DNA from: Acidobacteriota bacterium | GTDB lineage: Bacteria; Acidobacteriota; Vicinamibacteria; Vicinamibacterales; UBA8438 | Reading direction: 5' to 3' | Length of the DNA stretch: 64,000 nucleotides | Assembly (NCBI GenBank): GCA_011523845.1 | Contig: WTFV01000265.1 | Coordinates: 1-64,000, forward strand | Shown here: piece by piece, positions 1-9,677 of the stretch | Layout: the number at the start of each line of letters is the position of its first letter | How positions within the stretch are numbered: the first letter of the stretch is position 1 | The notes under the pieces: model-generated | Told to the model about the DNA's origin: nothing | Database searches by the model: none | Seen by the model: the letters and a program-made list of their open reading frames with translations, nothing else | Translations under genes and position numbers: made by a program

Positions 1-239
1 TTCGGAGACGAGACGGCGACGCCCGAAGAGCGCACGAGCGAACGCATCCGCCGGGTTGCCGCGTCGGTCACTGCCGGCAGGATCGCCAGCGCCGGCTGGG
101 CCGGGCCCGACCCGCCGTAGCCCCACGCCGGTCCCGTCGGCGAGTGGCTCCGCACCGCCAGCGACGACCGCCAGTCCAGCGGCGCGCCGCCGACCGTCAC
201 CAAGACCTCACCCGTACGTCTCTCACCCCGGATCGTCAT
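1..239 (-). CDS. DUF6166-like protein, C-terminus beyond the window
   Basis: The reading frame starts at an ATG at 237-239 and runs leftward off the window without a stop. The first 60 residues contain the pattern I associate with DUF6166, including AWGYGGSGPAQPALAIL. Function is unknown; in other genomes I recall such proteins near mobile or phage-like DNA. The frame departs from the family after TDAAT (about residue 59): the expected tyrosine/phenylalanine-rich helix is replaced by unrelated residues, so the gene may already be broken here. A second, frameshifted copy lies at 9846-10095. Confidence 0.5.
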   Translation of the reverse strand, partial: MTIRGERRTGEVLVTVGGAPLDWRSSLAVRSHSPTGPAWGYGGSGPAQPALAILPAVTDAATRRMRSLVRSSGVAVSSP

Positions 240-362
240 TGGATCGGCAGCGTACCACGGCCTCAGGCGTGCTCGACGTCGGCCCCGGAGCCCGCTCGAG
301 AGCCACGAAATCGCTCAGAACGGCAGTTCAGGATCGCCTCCGGGGGCGAAAGTCTTTCGACG

Positions 363-791
363 TCATCGCGCGGGCCCGAGCTCCGATGAGTTCTCGAGCA
401 GTTCGCGCGGGCTGCCCCGCAAGTCGACGTCCGGGACGATTACCTGGGGCTTGAAGATCACCCGGTAGTGGTACGCACTCACCCGCGCGGGATCCAGTTG
501 CTCGGCGAAATAGGTCACGTTGTCGCTGAGCCCCAGGAAGTGCTTCTTGTACTCGGCGTCGCCGACCTTGCAGGTGACCTCGAGCTGGTTCGACTGGTCC
601 TCGACCGAACACAGCCCTTCTATCGACAGCAGGTACGTGTCGGTGATCCCGTTGAGGAACACGACACGCCTCAGGATCTCGAAGTTGTCGGCTGCGCGCG
701 ACAGGTTGCTCGATGCGATCTGCGCATCGTTGCAGGCGGCGACCGCCGCCGCCAAGAGAACCGCCGCCAGGACTCTCGATGTGATGTTCAT
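363..791 (-). CDS. small phage-type lipoprotein
   Basis: This 142-residue protein starts at an ATG with a strong GAGGGGA ribosome site just upstream; a GTG 12 bases earlier is a weaker alternative. Residues 1-20 form a lipoprotein signal ending in AAAC, so the mature protein should be lipidated on that cysteine. The body resembles what is annotated in phages as 'beta-sandwich lipoprotein': AADNFEILRRVVFLNGITD, then a CSVE...CK pair and KKHFLGLSDNVTYF. Its job is not known. It stands alone, with no phage structural genes beside it, so it may be a domesticated phage gene. The family call rests on memory of the motif pattern. Confidence 0.6.
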   Translation of the reverse strand: MNITSRVLAAVLLAAAVAACNDAQIASSNLSRAADNFEILRRVVFLNGITDTYLLSIEGLCSVEDQSNQLEVTCKVGDAEYKKHFLGLSDNVTYFAEQLDPARVSAYHYRVIFKPQVIVPDVDLRGSPRELLENSSELGPAR

Positions 792-1081
792 GGCTCCCCT
801 CACACCTACCGCTCAGCCTCGAAGAGCGGCTCCGGCAAATGGTAGTTGCAGAAACCGGCCGCGGCCGCCAAGCGACGGCCAGGCCGCCGACGGAGGCGCT
901 CGACCCAGCCGACGAAAGCCCGCGCAGATGCGGGGCGAGAACCGCTCGGGTCCCGCCGAGTCTGCCGCCTCGGCGTGGTTCTCCGGCTCAGCGCGCGTCG
1001 GTTGCCGATCGCTGCCGTCCGCTGGATGGGTTCGCCGCGGCGCCGCTGCTCCGCCTGCGGGCAGCTCTGCCCGGGCGGCCT

Positions 1082-1444
1082 TCAGTCGTCTACCGGCTCG
1101 TCGGCCTTGATCGCCTCGATCACGAGCGTTCGCAGCTCGCGCAGGTCGGTCTCGACGTCGTCGATCCGTGCATTGACGTCGTCGATCCGCGCGTTGACGT
1201 CGTCGATCCGCGCGTTGACGTCGTCGATCCGCGCGTTGACGTCGTCGATCCGCGCGTTGAAGCTGGCGTGCAGGTCGTCGAGCCGCGTGTTGACCGTCGC
1301 GTTGACGTCGTCAATCCGCGCGTTGAGGTCGTCGATCCGGTTGTTGATTCCGCCGGCCAGGATGGCCATGAAGCCGACGACGACGGTGATCACCGCGATT
1401 CCGGTCCCGATGATCGAAACCACGATTGTTCTCGTGTCGCTCAT
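1082..1444 (-). CDS. membrane-anchored coiled-coil protein with heptad repeats
   Basis: This 120-residue protein has one N-terminal membrane segment (about residues 8-31) followed by a long coiled coil made of repeated NARIDDV heptads and ending in an acidic tail. The heptads are encoded by a near-perfect 21-bp tandem repeat, so the coil length can change in exact heptad steps by repeat slippage. No enzyme domain is visible. Such proteins often act as membrane-tethered scaffolds or spacers, but no partner is evident. A shorter protein of similar layout (membrane helix then short coil) is encoded at 39438-39605. Confidence 0.7.
   Translation of the reverse strand: MSDTRTIVVSIIGTGIAVITVVVGFMAILAGGINNRIDDLNARIDDVNATVNTRLDDLHASFNARIDDVNARIDDVNARIDDVNARIDDVNARIDDVETDLRELRTLVIEAIKADEPVDD
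1154..1258 (-). repeat. 21-bp tandem repeat (five units) inside the coiled-coil gene
   Basis: Five consecutive 21-bp units, nearly identical, encode successive NARIDDV heptads. Two further degenerate units follow toward 1340. The unit is a multiple of three, so expansion or contraction keeps the frame. Confidence 0.9.
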
Positions 1445-1496
1445 TGCTTCCTCACGATATCACGTCGACCTGGACGCGCCTTCGTGATCGCACCAG

Positions 1497-4400
1497 CTAG
1501 AACTCCCAGGCGCCGCGGACGAAGATGGCGTAGACGGCCGACACGGCGGCGCGCTCCCTACGCTCGACCTCCAGGCTCAGGTTCGCGGATCGGCCCAGCG
1601 CTATCCGGCTGCCGACTCGGTAGCCGTTGCCGTACTCCCGGTCCAGGCTCACCCGCCCGAACGGGGTCAGCACGCCCCGCCCGCGGAACGCTGCAAGGCC
1701 GTAGCCGAACTGCGCGTCCAGCCGCGACCCGGGCGGGCGAGGTACGGTCGGGTCGGTTGCCCCACGCTCCCACAGGCGCTGCACGCCGCTGGCGGTGTCG
1801 CCCCAGCCGGGCATCAGGCTCACCGACGGGCCGCGGCCGGACGCCCCGGGGTCGTAACGGATCACGGCGCCGAAACCCCATTCGCGCAGCGCGCCCTCGT
1901 GCGCCGCGAGCCAGCGCCCGTAGCCCTCCGTGGTCCACCCCGCCCCGGGAGTCTGGTAGCGGAGGCCGCCGCCGACCTCCAGGCCGGTGCCCGTCCTGCC
2001 GTCGCCGTCGTCGTGGCGCAGGCCCAGCTCACCCCACGGCGTGAGCGACCCGCCGGAGGAGAAAACGAGCTCGCGGCTGGCCTCGGTGCTCAGCCGCAGG
2101 CGCCGCATGTTCACCGCCATCGCCTCGATCAGCGCGCCGTCGCCGGCGATGTCGAGCCGCGCCAGCGCCGCTTCGCCCTGCAAGTCCAACCTCGTCGCCC
2201 CGCGCTCCAGCAGCCTCCCGCTGACGCCTGCTGCTCCCGAGTCCAGCGTCGCGGCGCTGGTCAGGGGTCCTGCGACCAGGCGGTCTACGATGCGGAGCTC
2301 TCCCCAGGCGTGACCCACCGTGCCCCAGACGTCCAGGCCCGGCGACACCGACCAGCCGAGATAGGGATGCACTCCGGTCAGCCGCAGGTCGTACGCGCCG
2401 CCGGCCTGTCCGTCCGCGCCGCCGGCGCGATAGTCGAACGAGCCTCTCGACCGTGATACGGAGAGTCCCGCCAGCGCGTTGGATCCGAGCCGCACGTCGG
2501 CGCCGACGTTCACGCTGAACGCCCGGCCGTCCCAGGCCACGCCGCCGTCGCCGCCTCCTCCTCCCAGGTACCGGTAGTCGCCGCAGCCCCACGCCGCAAA
2601 CCGCCCCGCCGCGCCCTCCTCATCCTGCATCGCCTGCATCGGTATGAAGAACGACGAGTCGCCGAGTGCGCGTTCGAGGGTCAGCGACTGCTGCCCGGGC
2701 GAGGTCTGCCGGTCCGAGGTGGGCGCGTGAGGCAGCGACAGGTAGCCGGCCGGGCCCCGCGATCCGTTGCGGGCCGATGGTTCCGAGAGGCCCCGCTCGA
2801 ATCGACACCGCACCGTGCTGAAGGCCAGCGCGCGCCCCAGCTCCGGAAGGACGGTACGGTTGACCATCGCGACCCGCTCGGCGGCCTCCGTGATCGTCCC
2901 CACGCCCGTCCCGTCGGCTATCGTCGCCGCCACCGGTTCGCTCAGCTCCACCGTGAACCGTTCGGCGCCCTCGAGCAACTCGTCTGCCAGGGTCGTCACC
3001 GCGATGGTCCGGCTCGTCACCCCCGGCTCGAAGCGCAGCGTGCCGTCGGTCGCCACGTAGTCGGGCCCGGCCGTCGCCGTGCCGTCCACGGTGCGATACG
3101 ACACGCTGACGATCCGCTCGCTCGCCGGGCCCAACGTCACGACGAACGTGACCGCAACACCCTCGGGCACCGGCGCCGCGTCCCCGACCGTCAGCGCGGG
3201 CAGGCCATCCACAAGGTCGTCGTCGGTGATGGTCCCCGTCCCCGTGTCGTCCTCGATCGTCGCCCCGCTCGGGTCGCTCAGCTCGACCGTGAACGTCTCC
3301 TCCGACTCAACGATCTCGTCCTGCCGCGTCGCGACCTCGATCGTCTGCCGCCTGGTTCCCGGCTGGAAGGTGACGGTTCCGAAGGTCGCGTCGTAGTCCG
3401 CGCCCCCCCGTGCGCTGCCGTCGACCGTGTCGAACGCCACCGTGACCACTTGCTCGCTCGTCGCGCTCAGCGTCACCGGAATCCTGGCCGTTCCGCCCTC
3501 GACCACCGGCGCCGCATCGCCGGCGGTCAGCGCCGGAAGTCGGCCCTCGTCGTTGTCGGTGATCGTTCCGATCCCGGCGCCGTCAGCCACGGCGACCCCG
3601 GCCGGGTCGCTCAGCTCGACCGTGAACGTCTCGGTGTCCTCGCGGATGTCGTCGTCGAGAACCGGCACGCGGATCGTCAGCGTTTCCCGGCCCGGCTCGA
3701 AACGCAGCGTCCCGTCGGCGCCGCTGTAGTCGACACCTTCGAGCGCCGTCCCGTCCAGCGTCCGGTAGCGCACCATGACCGCCTGACCGGACGCCGGTCT
3801 CAGGGTGACCTCGAACTCGGCCGTGCCGCCCTCGACTGTCGCCGCGTCGCCGATCGACACCTCGGGGAGAGTGCCGCTCCCGCCGTCGTTGTCGATAATC
3901 GTTCCGGTCCCGGCGTCGTCCTCCAGGATCGCCCCGCTCGGGTCGCTCAGCTCGACCGTGAAGTCCTCCGCCGATTCCTCGATGTCGTCCTCCAGCGTGG
4001 CGACCTCGATGGTCCGGCGCGTGGTTCCCGGCTCGAAGGTCGTCGTACCCGCCGCCGCGGCGTAGTCGGCGGCGGCCACGGCCGTCCCGTCCGCCGTCGC
4101 GAACGCCACGGTCACCGGCTCGGCGGTCGCGGCGCTCAACGTGACCGTGAACAGGGCCGTCACTCCCTCGGCTACCGGCACGGCATCGTCGATGGTCAGC
4201 GCCGGCAGCATGCCCTCGTCGTCGTCGGTGATCGAGCCCGTGCCGGTGGCGCCGACCAGCGTCGCTCCCGCCGGATCGCTCAGCTCCACCGTGAAGTGCT
4301 CGGTATCCTCCCGTATCTCGTCGTTGAGCGCCGAAACCCGGATCGTCTGCGCCGTCTCCCCCGGCTCGAAGCGCAGCGTTCCCGTAGTCGAGGCGTAGTC

Positions 4401-7400
4401 GGAACCGGCCCTCGCGGTTCCGTCGGCCGTCGCGTAGGAGATGGTCACCGGCTGCGAGCTCGGGGAGCTCAACGTGACCGGGAATGACGCCGTCTCGCCC
4501 TCGGCGACCGGTGCCGCATCCTCGATGGTGAGGGCGGGCAGGGTGCCGCCGCCGTCGTCGTCCCTGATCGTTCCCTGCGCGGTGCCGTCCTCGATCGTCG
4601 CTCCGTCGGGGTCGCTCAGCCGGACCGTGAAGCGTTCGTCCGACTCGGCGGCATCGTCTTCGAGCGACTGTACGCTGATCGTCCGCGTCCCGCTGCCGGG
4701 CGGGAATGTGAGCTTCCCGGATGTCTGCTCGTAGTCCGAACCTGCCAGCGCGGTGCCGTCGGCAGTCTCGAAGCCCACGGTGACGGTCTCGCCGGGGCTG
4801 CCGGTCAGGACGACCGTGAACCCGACTGTCTCACCCTCCTCTGCCGACGCGTCGACGATGGACAACCTCGGGGCCGTGTCGTCGTCGTCCGTGATGGCGC
4901 CTCGCCCGGAGCTGTCGTCGAGGGTGGCGCCGGTGGGGTTGCCGAGGGTGACGGCGAAGTGTTCTTCCGACTCCGGTTCATCGTCGTCGAGGGTCGTCAC
5001 CGGGATCGTCTTCGTCCTCTCGCCCGGCTGGAAGCGGAGCGTCGCGGTCGCCGCGGTGTAGTCGGAGCCCTCGGTGGCGGTACCATCGGCAGTCGCATAG
5101 GAGACGGTGACCACCTGCTGGCTCTCGGCGCTCAGCGTCACCTCGAACTGCGCGGTGCCGCCCTCGGTCACCGGGTCGGCGTCGGCGATGGACAGCGCCG
5201 GCAGCCCCGTGTCGTCGTCGGTGATGGTTCCCGTCGCAGTGTCGACGGCCAACGTGGCCCCCGCCGGATTGGTCAGGGTCACCGAGAAGGTCTCGTCCTC
5301 CTCCCTGAAGGTGTCCTCGAGGGTCGTCACCGCGATGGTCCGGGTCCTGTCGCCGGGGGTGAAGGTGAGCGTGCCTGCATTCCGGTCGTAGTCGGAACCC
5401 GCCCCGGCGGTGCCGTCGCCGGTCTGGAAGTCGACGCTGACGTTCTGATTGCTGTTGCCGGTCAGGGTGACGGTGAACTGTACGGTTTCCCCCTCCTCCG
5501 CGGCCGCGCCTTCGATGGACAACTGCGGCAGGTCGCCGGGGGCGTCGTTGTCGTCGACGGTCGCGGTTCCGGTGTCCCGGTCGAGGGTCGCTCCGCCGGG
5601 ACCGCTGAGAGTGACGGTGAACTGCTCCTGCGCCTCCTGTTCGCTGTCGTCGAGGGTGGACACCGAGATGATCTGCGTCCTGTCGCCCGGCTGGAAAGTG
5701 AGCGTCCCGGTCGCGGAGGTGTAGTCGGCGTCTTCGACCGCGGTCCCGTCGGCGGTCGCGTAGGCGACGGTGACCGCCTGCTGGCTCTCGGCGCTCAGCG
5801 TCACCTCGAACTGCGCGGTGCCGCCCTCGGTCACCGGGTCGGCGTCGGCGATGGACAGCGCCGGCAGCGCCGAGCCGTCGTTGTCGGTGATGGTCCCCGT
5901 CGCGGAGCCGTCGGCGATCGTGGCGCCGACCGGATCGCCGAGGGTCACCGTGAAGCCCTCGTCCACTTCCCTGATCGTGTCGTCGATCGTCACCACCGAG
6001 ATGGTCTGCGTCGTGTCGCTCGCGGTGAAGGTGAGAGTTCCGGATGCCGGCATGTAGTCGTCGTCCGCCGTGGCGGTGCCGCCGCCGGTCTCGAAGCCGA
6101 CGGTGACGGTCTGGTCGACGACGCCGGTGAGGGTGACGGCGAACTGCGCGGTCTCGCCCTCGGTCACTGCGGCGGCGTCCGCGATGGACAGTTGCGGGCC
6201 GGCACCGCCGCCGCCGTCGTTGTCGGTGATGTTGCCCGTTCCGGTGTCGTCGCGGAGCGTGGCGCCGATGGGATTGCTGAGGGCGACGGTGAAGTCCTCG
6301 TCCGACTCCGGATCCTGGTCGTCGATGGTGTCGACCGAGAAGGTGACCTCGGTCTTTCCCGCGGGGATGCTGAGCGTCTCGGATTTCGCGGTGTAGTCGT
6401 CGCCCGCCTCGGCGGTGCCGTCGCTGGTTGCGACTTCGACGGTGACGATCCGGTTGCTCGTCCTGCTCAGGGTGACGGTGAACTCTGCGGTGGCGCCCTC
6501 CTCCACCGAGACGTCATCGATGGACAGCCTCCGCGTCGTACGTCCACCGCCGCCGCCTTCGGTGATCGTCCCGGTTCCGGTGTCGTCGTCGAGGGTTGCG
6601 CCGCTGGGGTTGCTGAGGGTGACGGTGAAGGTCTCGTTCGAATCCTGGACCCCGTCGGCGATGGTGTCGACCGAGAAGATGGCCGTGGTCCGGCGGGCGG
6701 GGATGGTCAGCCTCTCCGACCTTGTCCTGTAGTCCTCGCCCGCCACGGCGGTGCCGTCGCTGGTGGCCGCGGTGACGCTCACCGCGTGGTCGGTGGGTCC
6801 CTCCAGCCGGACGGTGAACTGTGCGGTGCTGCCTTCCCGAACCGTCACGTCGTTGATGGAAATTCCCGGGTCGTCGTTGTCCTCGATGGTGCCCGTCGCG
6901 GTGCCGTCGTCGATCGTCGCCATGCTCGGGCTGCTCAGCCGCACCGTGAACGTTTCGTCGCCCTCGTAGTCCTGATCCTGGAGCGTCGCTACCGTTATCG
7001 TTTCGCTCCGGTCTTCTGGAGTGAAGGTCAACGTGGCCGGCGTCGTCACCGCCGTGTAGTCGTCGCCCCCCCGCGCCGTGCCGTCCGCCGTCACGTACTC
7101 GACCGTCACGGTGTCGGTGCTCGCCGCGCCCAGGGTCACCTCGAATGAAGCCGTGCCCCCTTCGGCCACCGTCGTGTCCTCGATCCGCAACGACGGCAGC
7201 GAGCCCGCGTCGTCGTCGTCGATCGTCCCGGTCCCGGTGCCGGTGTTTATCGTGGCTTCCTGCGGATCGCTCAGCACGACCGTGAAGTTCTCGGTCTCCT
7301 CCCTGGCGCTGTCCTCGCGCGTGCGCACCCGGATGGTCTCGGTGTCGTCTCCCGGCCGAAAGATGAGGGTGCCGCCGATCGCCGTATAGTCCGATCCCGC

Positions 7401-8441
7401 GAAGGCGGTGCCGTCCATCGTCGAGTAGCGGACCGTCGCGGTCACGGCGCGCTCGCCGCTGAGCGTCACCTCGAACGCGGCCGTGTCGCCCTCGTCCACC
7501 GTCGCGTTCCCGATGGACAGCGTCGGCGGGTCGTCGTCGTCGGTGATCGTTCCCTCGCCCGTCGCGTCCCCCAGCGTGGCCCTGTCGGGGGAGCTCAACT
7601 GCACCGTGAAGGTCTCGACGCCTTCGTATACGGCGTCCTCCGTAGTCGGCACGCTGATGAACGCACTCCTGATGCCCGCCTCGATCGTCAGGGTGTCGTC
7701 GACCGCCTCGTAGTCCGAGCCCGCCTGCGCCGTGCCGTTGCTCGTCCGGTAGCGGACCGTCACGTCCCGTTCGCTATCCGTGTCCAGGCGCACCTCGAAA
7801 CGCGCCGTGCCTCCTTCTTCCACCGTCGCGTCGCCGATCGACAGCTCCGGCTTCGGGGCGTTCGGCCCGTCGTCGTCGATGACGCGCACCGTTACGCTGG
7901 GGAGGCGGTCGGGATGCAGCGCGTCGGGGCAGTAGGTGTCGTGGTCCCACACTTCGTGGCGGAAAACAATCGTGGCGTCCTCTTCGTCGTCGTCCTCCGG
8001 AGCCGTTATGGTGACGTTCCGCCAGTAACTGTCCGTATTTTCGTCGTCCATCCCCTCTGCCGGCCAGTCCGACGGATTGAAATCCCAGCCGGCCCCTGGC
8101 GACCACCTGATGTCGAACTGTCCGTCGCCGTCGGCGTCGTACTCGCCGTCGGGGCGGTTCCCGCCACCGACGAACAACCTCACCCACCAGCCCTCCTCGC
8201 GCTGGTCGTCGTTGGGCGGCGGACGCTTGGGCAGCCGCCTCGTCAGCCTCAGGCTATAGCTGCGTGTTTCTCCCTCCCTGATGGTCAGAGTCGTCGTCGA
8301 TACCTCGACCGTTCCCCCGGCGGCGACCCACTCGTCGGTCGAGTTCCGGGCCTCGGCCCGCGGCACCTCGACCGCGTACAGCCACGCCGTCAGTGTGAAC
8401 GAGAGGGCGAGGAAGCGTCGACCGGCGGATGCGAACGGCAA
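1497..8441 (-). CDS. giant Calx-beta repeat protein with C-terminal autotransporter-like barrel
   Basis: The protein has about 2314 residues. I place the start at a TTG at 8441 because a good signal peptide follows (basic start, hydrophobic core, cleavage near PRAEA); upstream codons in the same open frame are Arg/Pro/Ser-rich and look non-coding. Next comes a divergent beta domain rich in Asp. Then follow 15 Calx-beta domains of about 105 residues, each opening with a LSIxDAxVxEGxTAxF pattern and ending GTITDDD; these normally bind calcium. The last 400 residues alternate like an outer-membrane barrel and end in aromatic Phe (RGAWEF), as autotransporter barrels do. It is probably a surface adhesin. 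Repeats are similar but not identical at the DNA level. Confidence 0.85.
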   Translation of the reverse strand: MPFASAGRRFLALSFTLTAWLYAVEVPRAEARNSTDEWVAAGGTVEVSTTTLTIREGETRSYSLRLTRRLPKRPPPNDDQREEGWWVRLFVGGGNRPDGEYDADGDGQFDIRWSPGAGWDFNPSDWPAEGMDDENTDSYWRNVTITAPEDDDEEDATIVFRHEVWDHDTYCPDALHPDRLPSVTVRVIDDDGPNAPKPELSIGDATVEEGGTARFEVRLDTDSERDVTVRYRTSNGTAQAGSDYEAVDDTLTIEAGIRSAFISVPTTEDAVYEGVETFTVQLSSPDRATLGDATGEGTITDDDDPPTLSIGNATVDEGDTAAFEVTLSGERAVTATVRYSTMDGTAFAGSDYTAIGGTLIFRPGDDTETIRVRTREDSAREETENFTVVLSDPQEATINTGTGTGTIDDDDAGSLPSLRIEDTTVAEGGTASFEVTLGAASTDTVTVEYVTADGTARGGDDYTAVTTPATLTFTPEDRSETITVATLQDQDYEGDETFTVRLSSPSMATIDDGTATGTIEDNDDPGISINDVTVREGSTAQFTVRLEGPTDHAVSVTAATSDGTAVAGEDYRTRSERLTIPARRTTAIFSVDTIADGVQDSNETFTVTLSNPSGATLDDDTGTGTITEGGGGGRTTRRLSIDDVSVEEGATAEFTVTLSRTSNRIVTVEVATSDGTAEAGDDYTAKSETLSIPAGKTEVTFSVDTIDDQDPESDEDFTVALSNPIGATLRDDTGTGNITDNDGGGGAGPQLSIADAAAVTEGETAQFAVTLTGVVDQTVTVGFETGGGTATADDDYMPASGTLTFTASDTTQTISVVTIDDTIREVDEGFTVTLGDPVGATIADGSATGTITDNDGSALPALSIADADPVTEGGTAQFEVTLSAESQQAVTVAYATADGTAVEDADYTSATGTLTFQPGDRTQIISVSTLDDSEQEAQEQFTVTLSGPGGATLDRDTGTATVDDNDAPGDLPQLSIEGAAAEEGETVQFTVTLTGNSNQNVSVDFQTGDGTAGAGSDYDRNAGTLTFTPGDRTRTIAVTTLEDTFREEDETFSVTLTNPAGATLAVDTATGTITDDDTGLPALSIADADPVTEGGTAQFEVTLSAESQQVVTVSYATADGTATEGSDYTAATATLRFQPGERTKTIPVTTLDDDEPESEEHFAVTLGNPTGATLDDSSGRGAITDDDDTAPRLSIVDASAEEGETVGFTVVLTGSPGETVTVGFETADGTALAGSDYEQTSGKLTFPPGSGTRTISVQSLEDDAAESDERFTVRLSDPDGATIEDGTAQGTIRDDDGGGTLPALTIEDAAPVAEGETASFPVTLSSPSSQPVTISYATADGTARAGSDYASTTGTLRFEPGETAQTIRVSALNDEIREDTEHFTVELSDPAGATLVGATGTGSITDDDEGMLPALTIDDAVPVAEGVTALFTVTLSAATAEPVTVAFATADGTAVAAADYAAAAGTTTFEPGTTRRTIEVATLEDDIEESAEDFTVELSDPSGAILEDDAGTGTIIDNDGGSGTLPEVSIGDAATVEGGTAEFEVTLRPASGQAVMVRYRTLDGTALEGVDYSGADGTLRFEPGRETLTIRVPVLDDDIREDTETFTVELSDPAGVAVADGAGIGTITDNDEGRLPALTAGDAAPVVEGGTARIPVTLSATSEQVVTVAFDTVDGSARGGADYDATFGTVTFQPGTRRQTIEVATRQDEIVESEETFTVELSDPSGATIEDDTGTGTITDDDLVDGLPALTVGDAAPVPEGVAVTFVVTLGPASERIVSVSYRTVDGTATAGPDYVATDGTLRFEPGVTSRTIAVTTLADELLEGAERFTVELSEPVAATIADGTGVGTITEAAERVAMVNRTVLPELGRALAFSTVRCRFERGLSEPSARNGSRGPAGYLSLPHAPTSDRQTSPGQQSLTLERALGDSSFFIPMQAMQDEEGAAGRFAAWGCGDYRYLGGGGGDGGVAWDGRAFSVNVGADVRLGSNALAGLSVSRSRGSFDYRAGGADGQAGGAYDLRLTGVHPYLGWSVSPGLDVWGTVGHAWGELRIVDRLVAGPLTSAATLDSGAAGVSGRLLERGATRLDLQGEAALARLDIAGDGALIEAMAVNMRRLRLSTEASRELVFSSGGSLTPWGELGLRHDDGDGRTGTGLEVGGGLRYQTPGAGWTTEGYGRWLAAHEGALREWGFGAVIRYDPGASGRGPSVSLMPGWGDTASGVQRLWERGATDPTVPRPPGSRLDAQFGYGLAAFRGRGVLTPFGRVSLDREYGNGYRVGSRIALGRSANLSLEVERRERAAVSAVYAIFVRGAWEF

Positions 8442-8562
8442 CGTCGGGTTCCGCGCATGCGGCGACAACCCGCTGCTCGATCGGTCTGGCTGGTCGCCGC
8501 TGCCAGGGACGGGCGGGCCGTGCGGGAGACAGGCTGTCTTGCGAGTGGAATCGACCCTCACC

Positions 8563-8695
8563 CTATTGCTCCGCGACCGAGATTGCGACGCGGGCCGCCG
8601 CTTCGACGATGGTGTCGACGTCGAGTCGGTACTCGCGGTACAGTCCGGAAGATCGCCCGACCGGCCGAACCGCTCCACACCCAGGGGGACGCTCG
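8563..8695 (-). pseudogene. remnant of a transketolase/pyruvate dehydrogenase E1-type C-terminus
   Basis: On the minus strand one frame reads VPLGVERFGRSGDLPD and, after a one-frame slip, continues LYREYRLDVDTIVEAAARV to a stop at 8563. This matches the end of thiamine-diphosphate enzymes (GVxxFGxS followed by a short alpha-helical tail). No upstream body of the enzyme is visible, so only the last 40 or so codons survive, with a frameshift. The call rests on one short stretch. Confidence 0.35.
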
Positions 8696-9104
8696 TGTGT
8701 GAGCGAGCTTTCCCTCGGTCGCCTTGACGCGGCGGTTCCTGGCTCTGTGCGAGCACCACGGCTCGCAACATCCGGCGGTCAAGCTGGTCGCCGTGGGCCG
8801 CGGCACCGGTTTCCGGGGCTGCCTGAAAGCGACGACTGGACGACGTGGGACGCTGGCCGGATCGGGCCGCGGTCGAGTATCCGGAGCACCTGCGCGCCCG
8901 ATAAAGGCTTGGGACCGGCCGCATCCCCCGGCGATGAACCGGCGAGCCGCCTGCGCGCTCAAGGGCAACCTGGTTGGACTCGCCACCGCGTCCGCGTGGG
9001 CGCACCCGCTACGGACAACCCTGAACGAGCCTGGCGAACCTCCAGCTGCGGGAGCATCGTTGCCCCGAAATGGGGGGGCGCGAATGTGGCTCCCAGCCCA
9101 AGCC
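8696..9104. other. intergenic, no recognisable gene
   Basis: Open frames here are rich in Arg, Pro and Gly on both strands and I recognise no domain, RNA gene or clear promoter. The sequence separates the bactofilin gene from the Calx-beta gene and the dehydrogenase-like remnant. Confidence 0.5.
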
Positions 9105-9566
9105 CTACACGTCCACGCGGCCCTGCAAGCGCGCGCCGTCGGCCACAACCAACCGCGGAGCCGCAATCGCACCTTCGACCGAACCGGTCTCGCCGATACG
9201 CGCCAGCTCGCTCGCCTGGATGCTCCCGTTCACCTTGCCGAGAACCACCACCGACTTCGCCGACAAGTCCGCCTTGACCCTGCCGGTCGGACCGACCGTC
9301 AGGACATGTTGCGGCACCTCGATCGTCCCGTCGACTCTGCCGTCCACGACGAGGTCCTCGCCGCCGTTGACTTCGCCCTCGATGACGACGCCCTGCCCTA
9401 TCGTGGTGATGCCCTCGGGGGCGCGCGGTCCGCCGGCACGCTGTCCGCGCGGCGCCGGCGGACGACTGGCCGAAGCTTCGTCAGCAAGCTGCGTCTTGAC
9501 CATTTGCGAAGTGACCCTCGATTCATCCCGCGCGCGGTCCGGAGACCGTTCATGCGTCGCCGTCAT
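9105..9566 (-). CDS. bactofilin (polymer-forming cytoskeletal protein)
   Basis: This 153-residue protein has a disordered, charged and Pro-rich N-terminus (about 1-50) followed by the right-handed beta-helix of bactofilins: ITTIGQGVVIEGEVNGGEDL, then DGRVDGTI, VGPTGRVKADL and GKVNGSI. Bactofilins self-assemble without nucleotide into filaments at the inner face of the membrane and organise cell-wall or envelope factors. I chose the ATG at 9566 because GGGGAG lies just upstream; ATGs at 9611 and 9503 are alternatives. It ends quickly after the helix (LQGRVDV), so the usual charged C-terminal tail is missing. Confidence 0.85.
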   Translation of the reverse strand: MTATHERSPDRARDESRVTSQMVKTQLADEASASRPPAPRGQRAGGPRAPEGITTIGQGVVIEGEVNGGEDLVVDGRVDGTIEVPQHVLTVGPTGRVKADLSAKSVVVLGKVNGSIQASELARIGETGSVEGAIAAPRLVVADGARLQGRVDV

Positions 9567-9677
9567 CCGCTCCCCACGTAGCGCAAGCGCACCACTTGCC
9601 CCGTCCGACATGACGTCAGCCGCACCCGCCCGCAGCCCTGGCACACGTCCGCCCGGCAATCCCGCGTCGAGCGCTCC

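Noticed and set aside
4959..7148. 729-codon plus-strand open frame
   Set aside because: It is antisense to the Calx-beta repeats; its periodic Arg/Gly/Val composition mirrors the repeat unit of the real gene.
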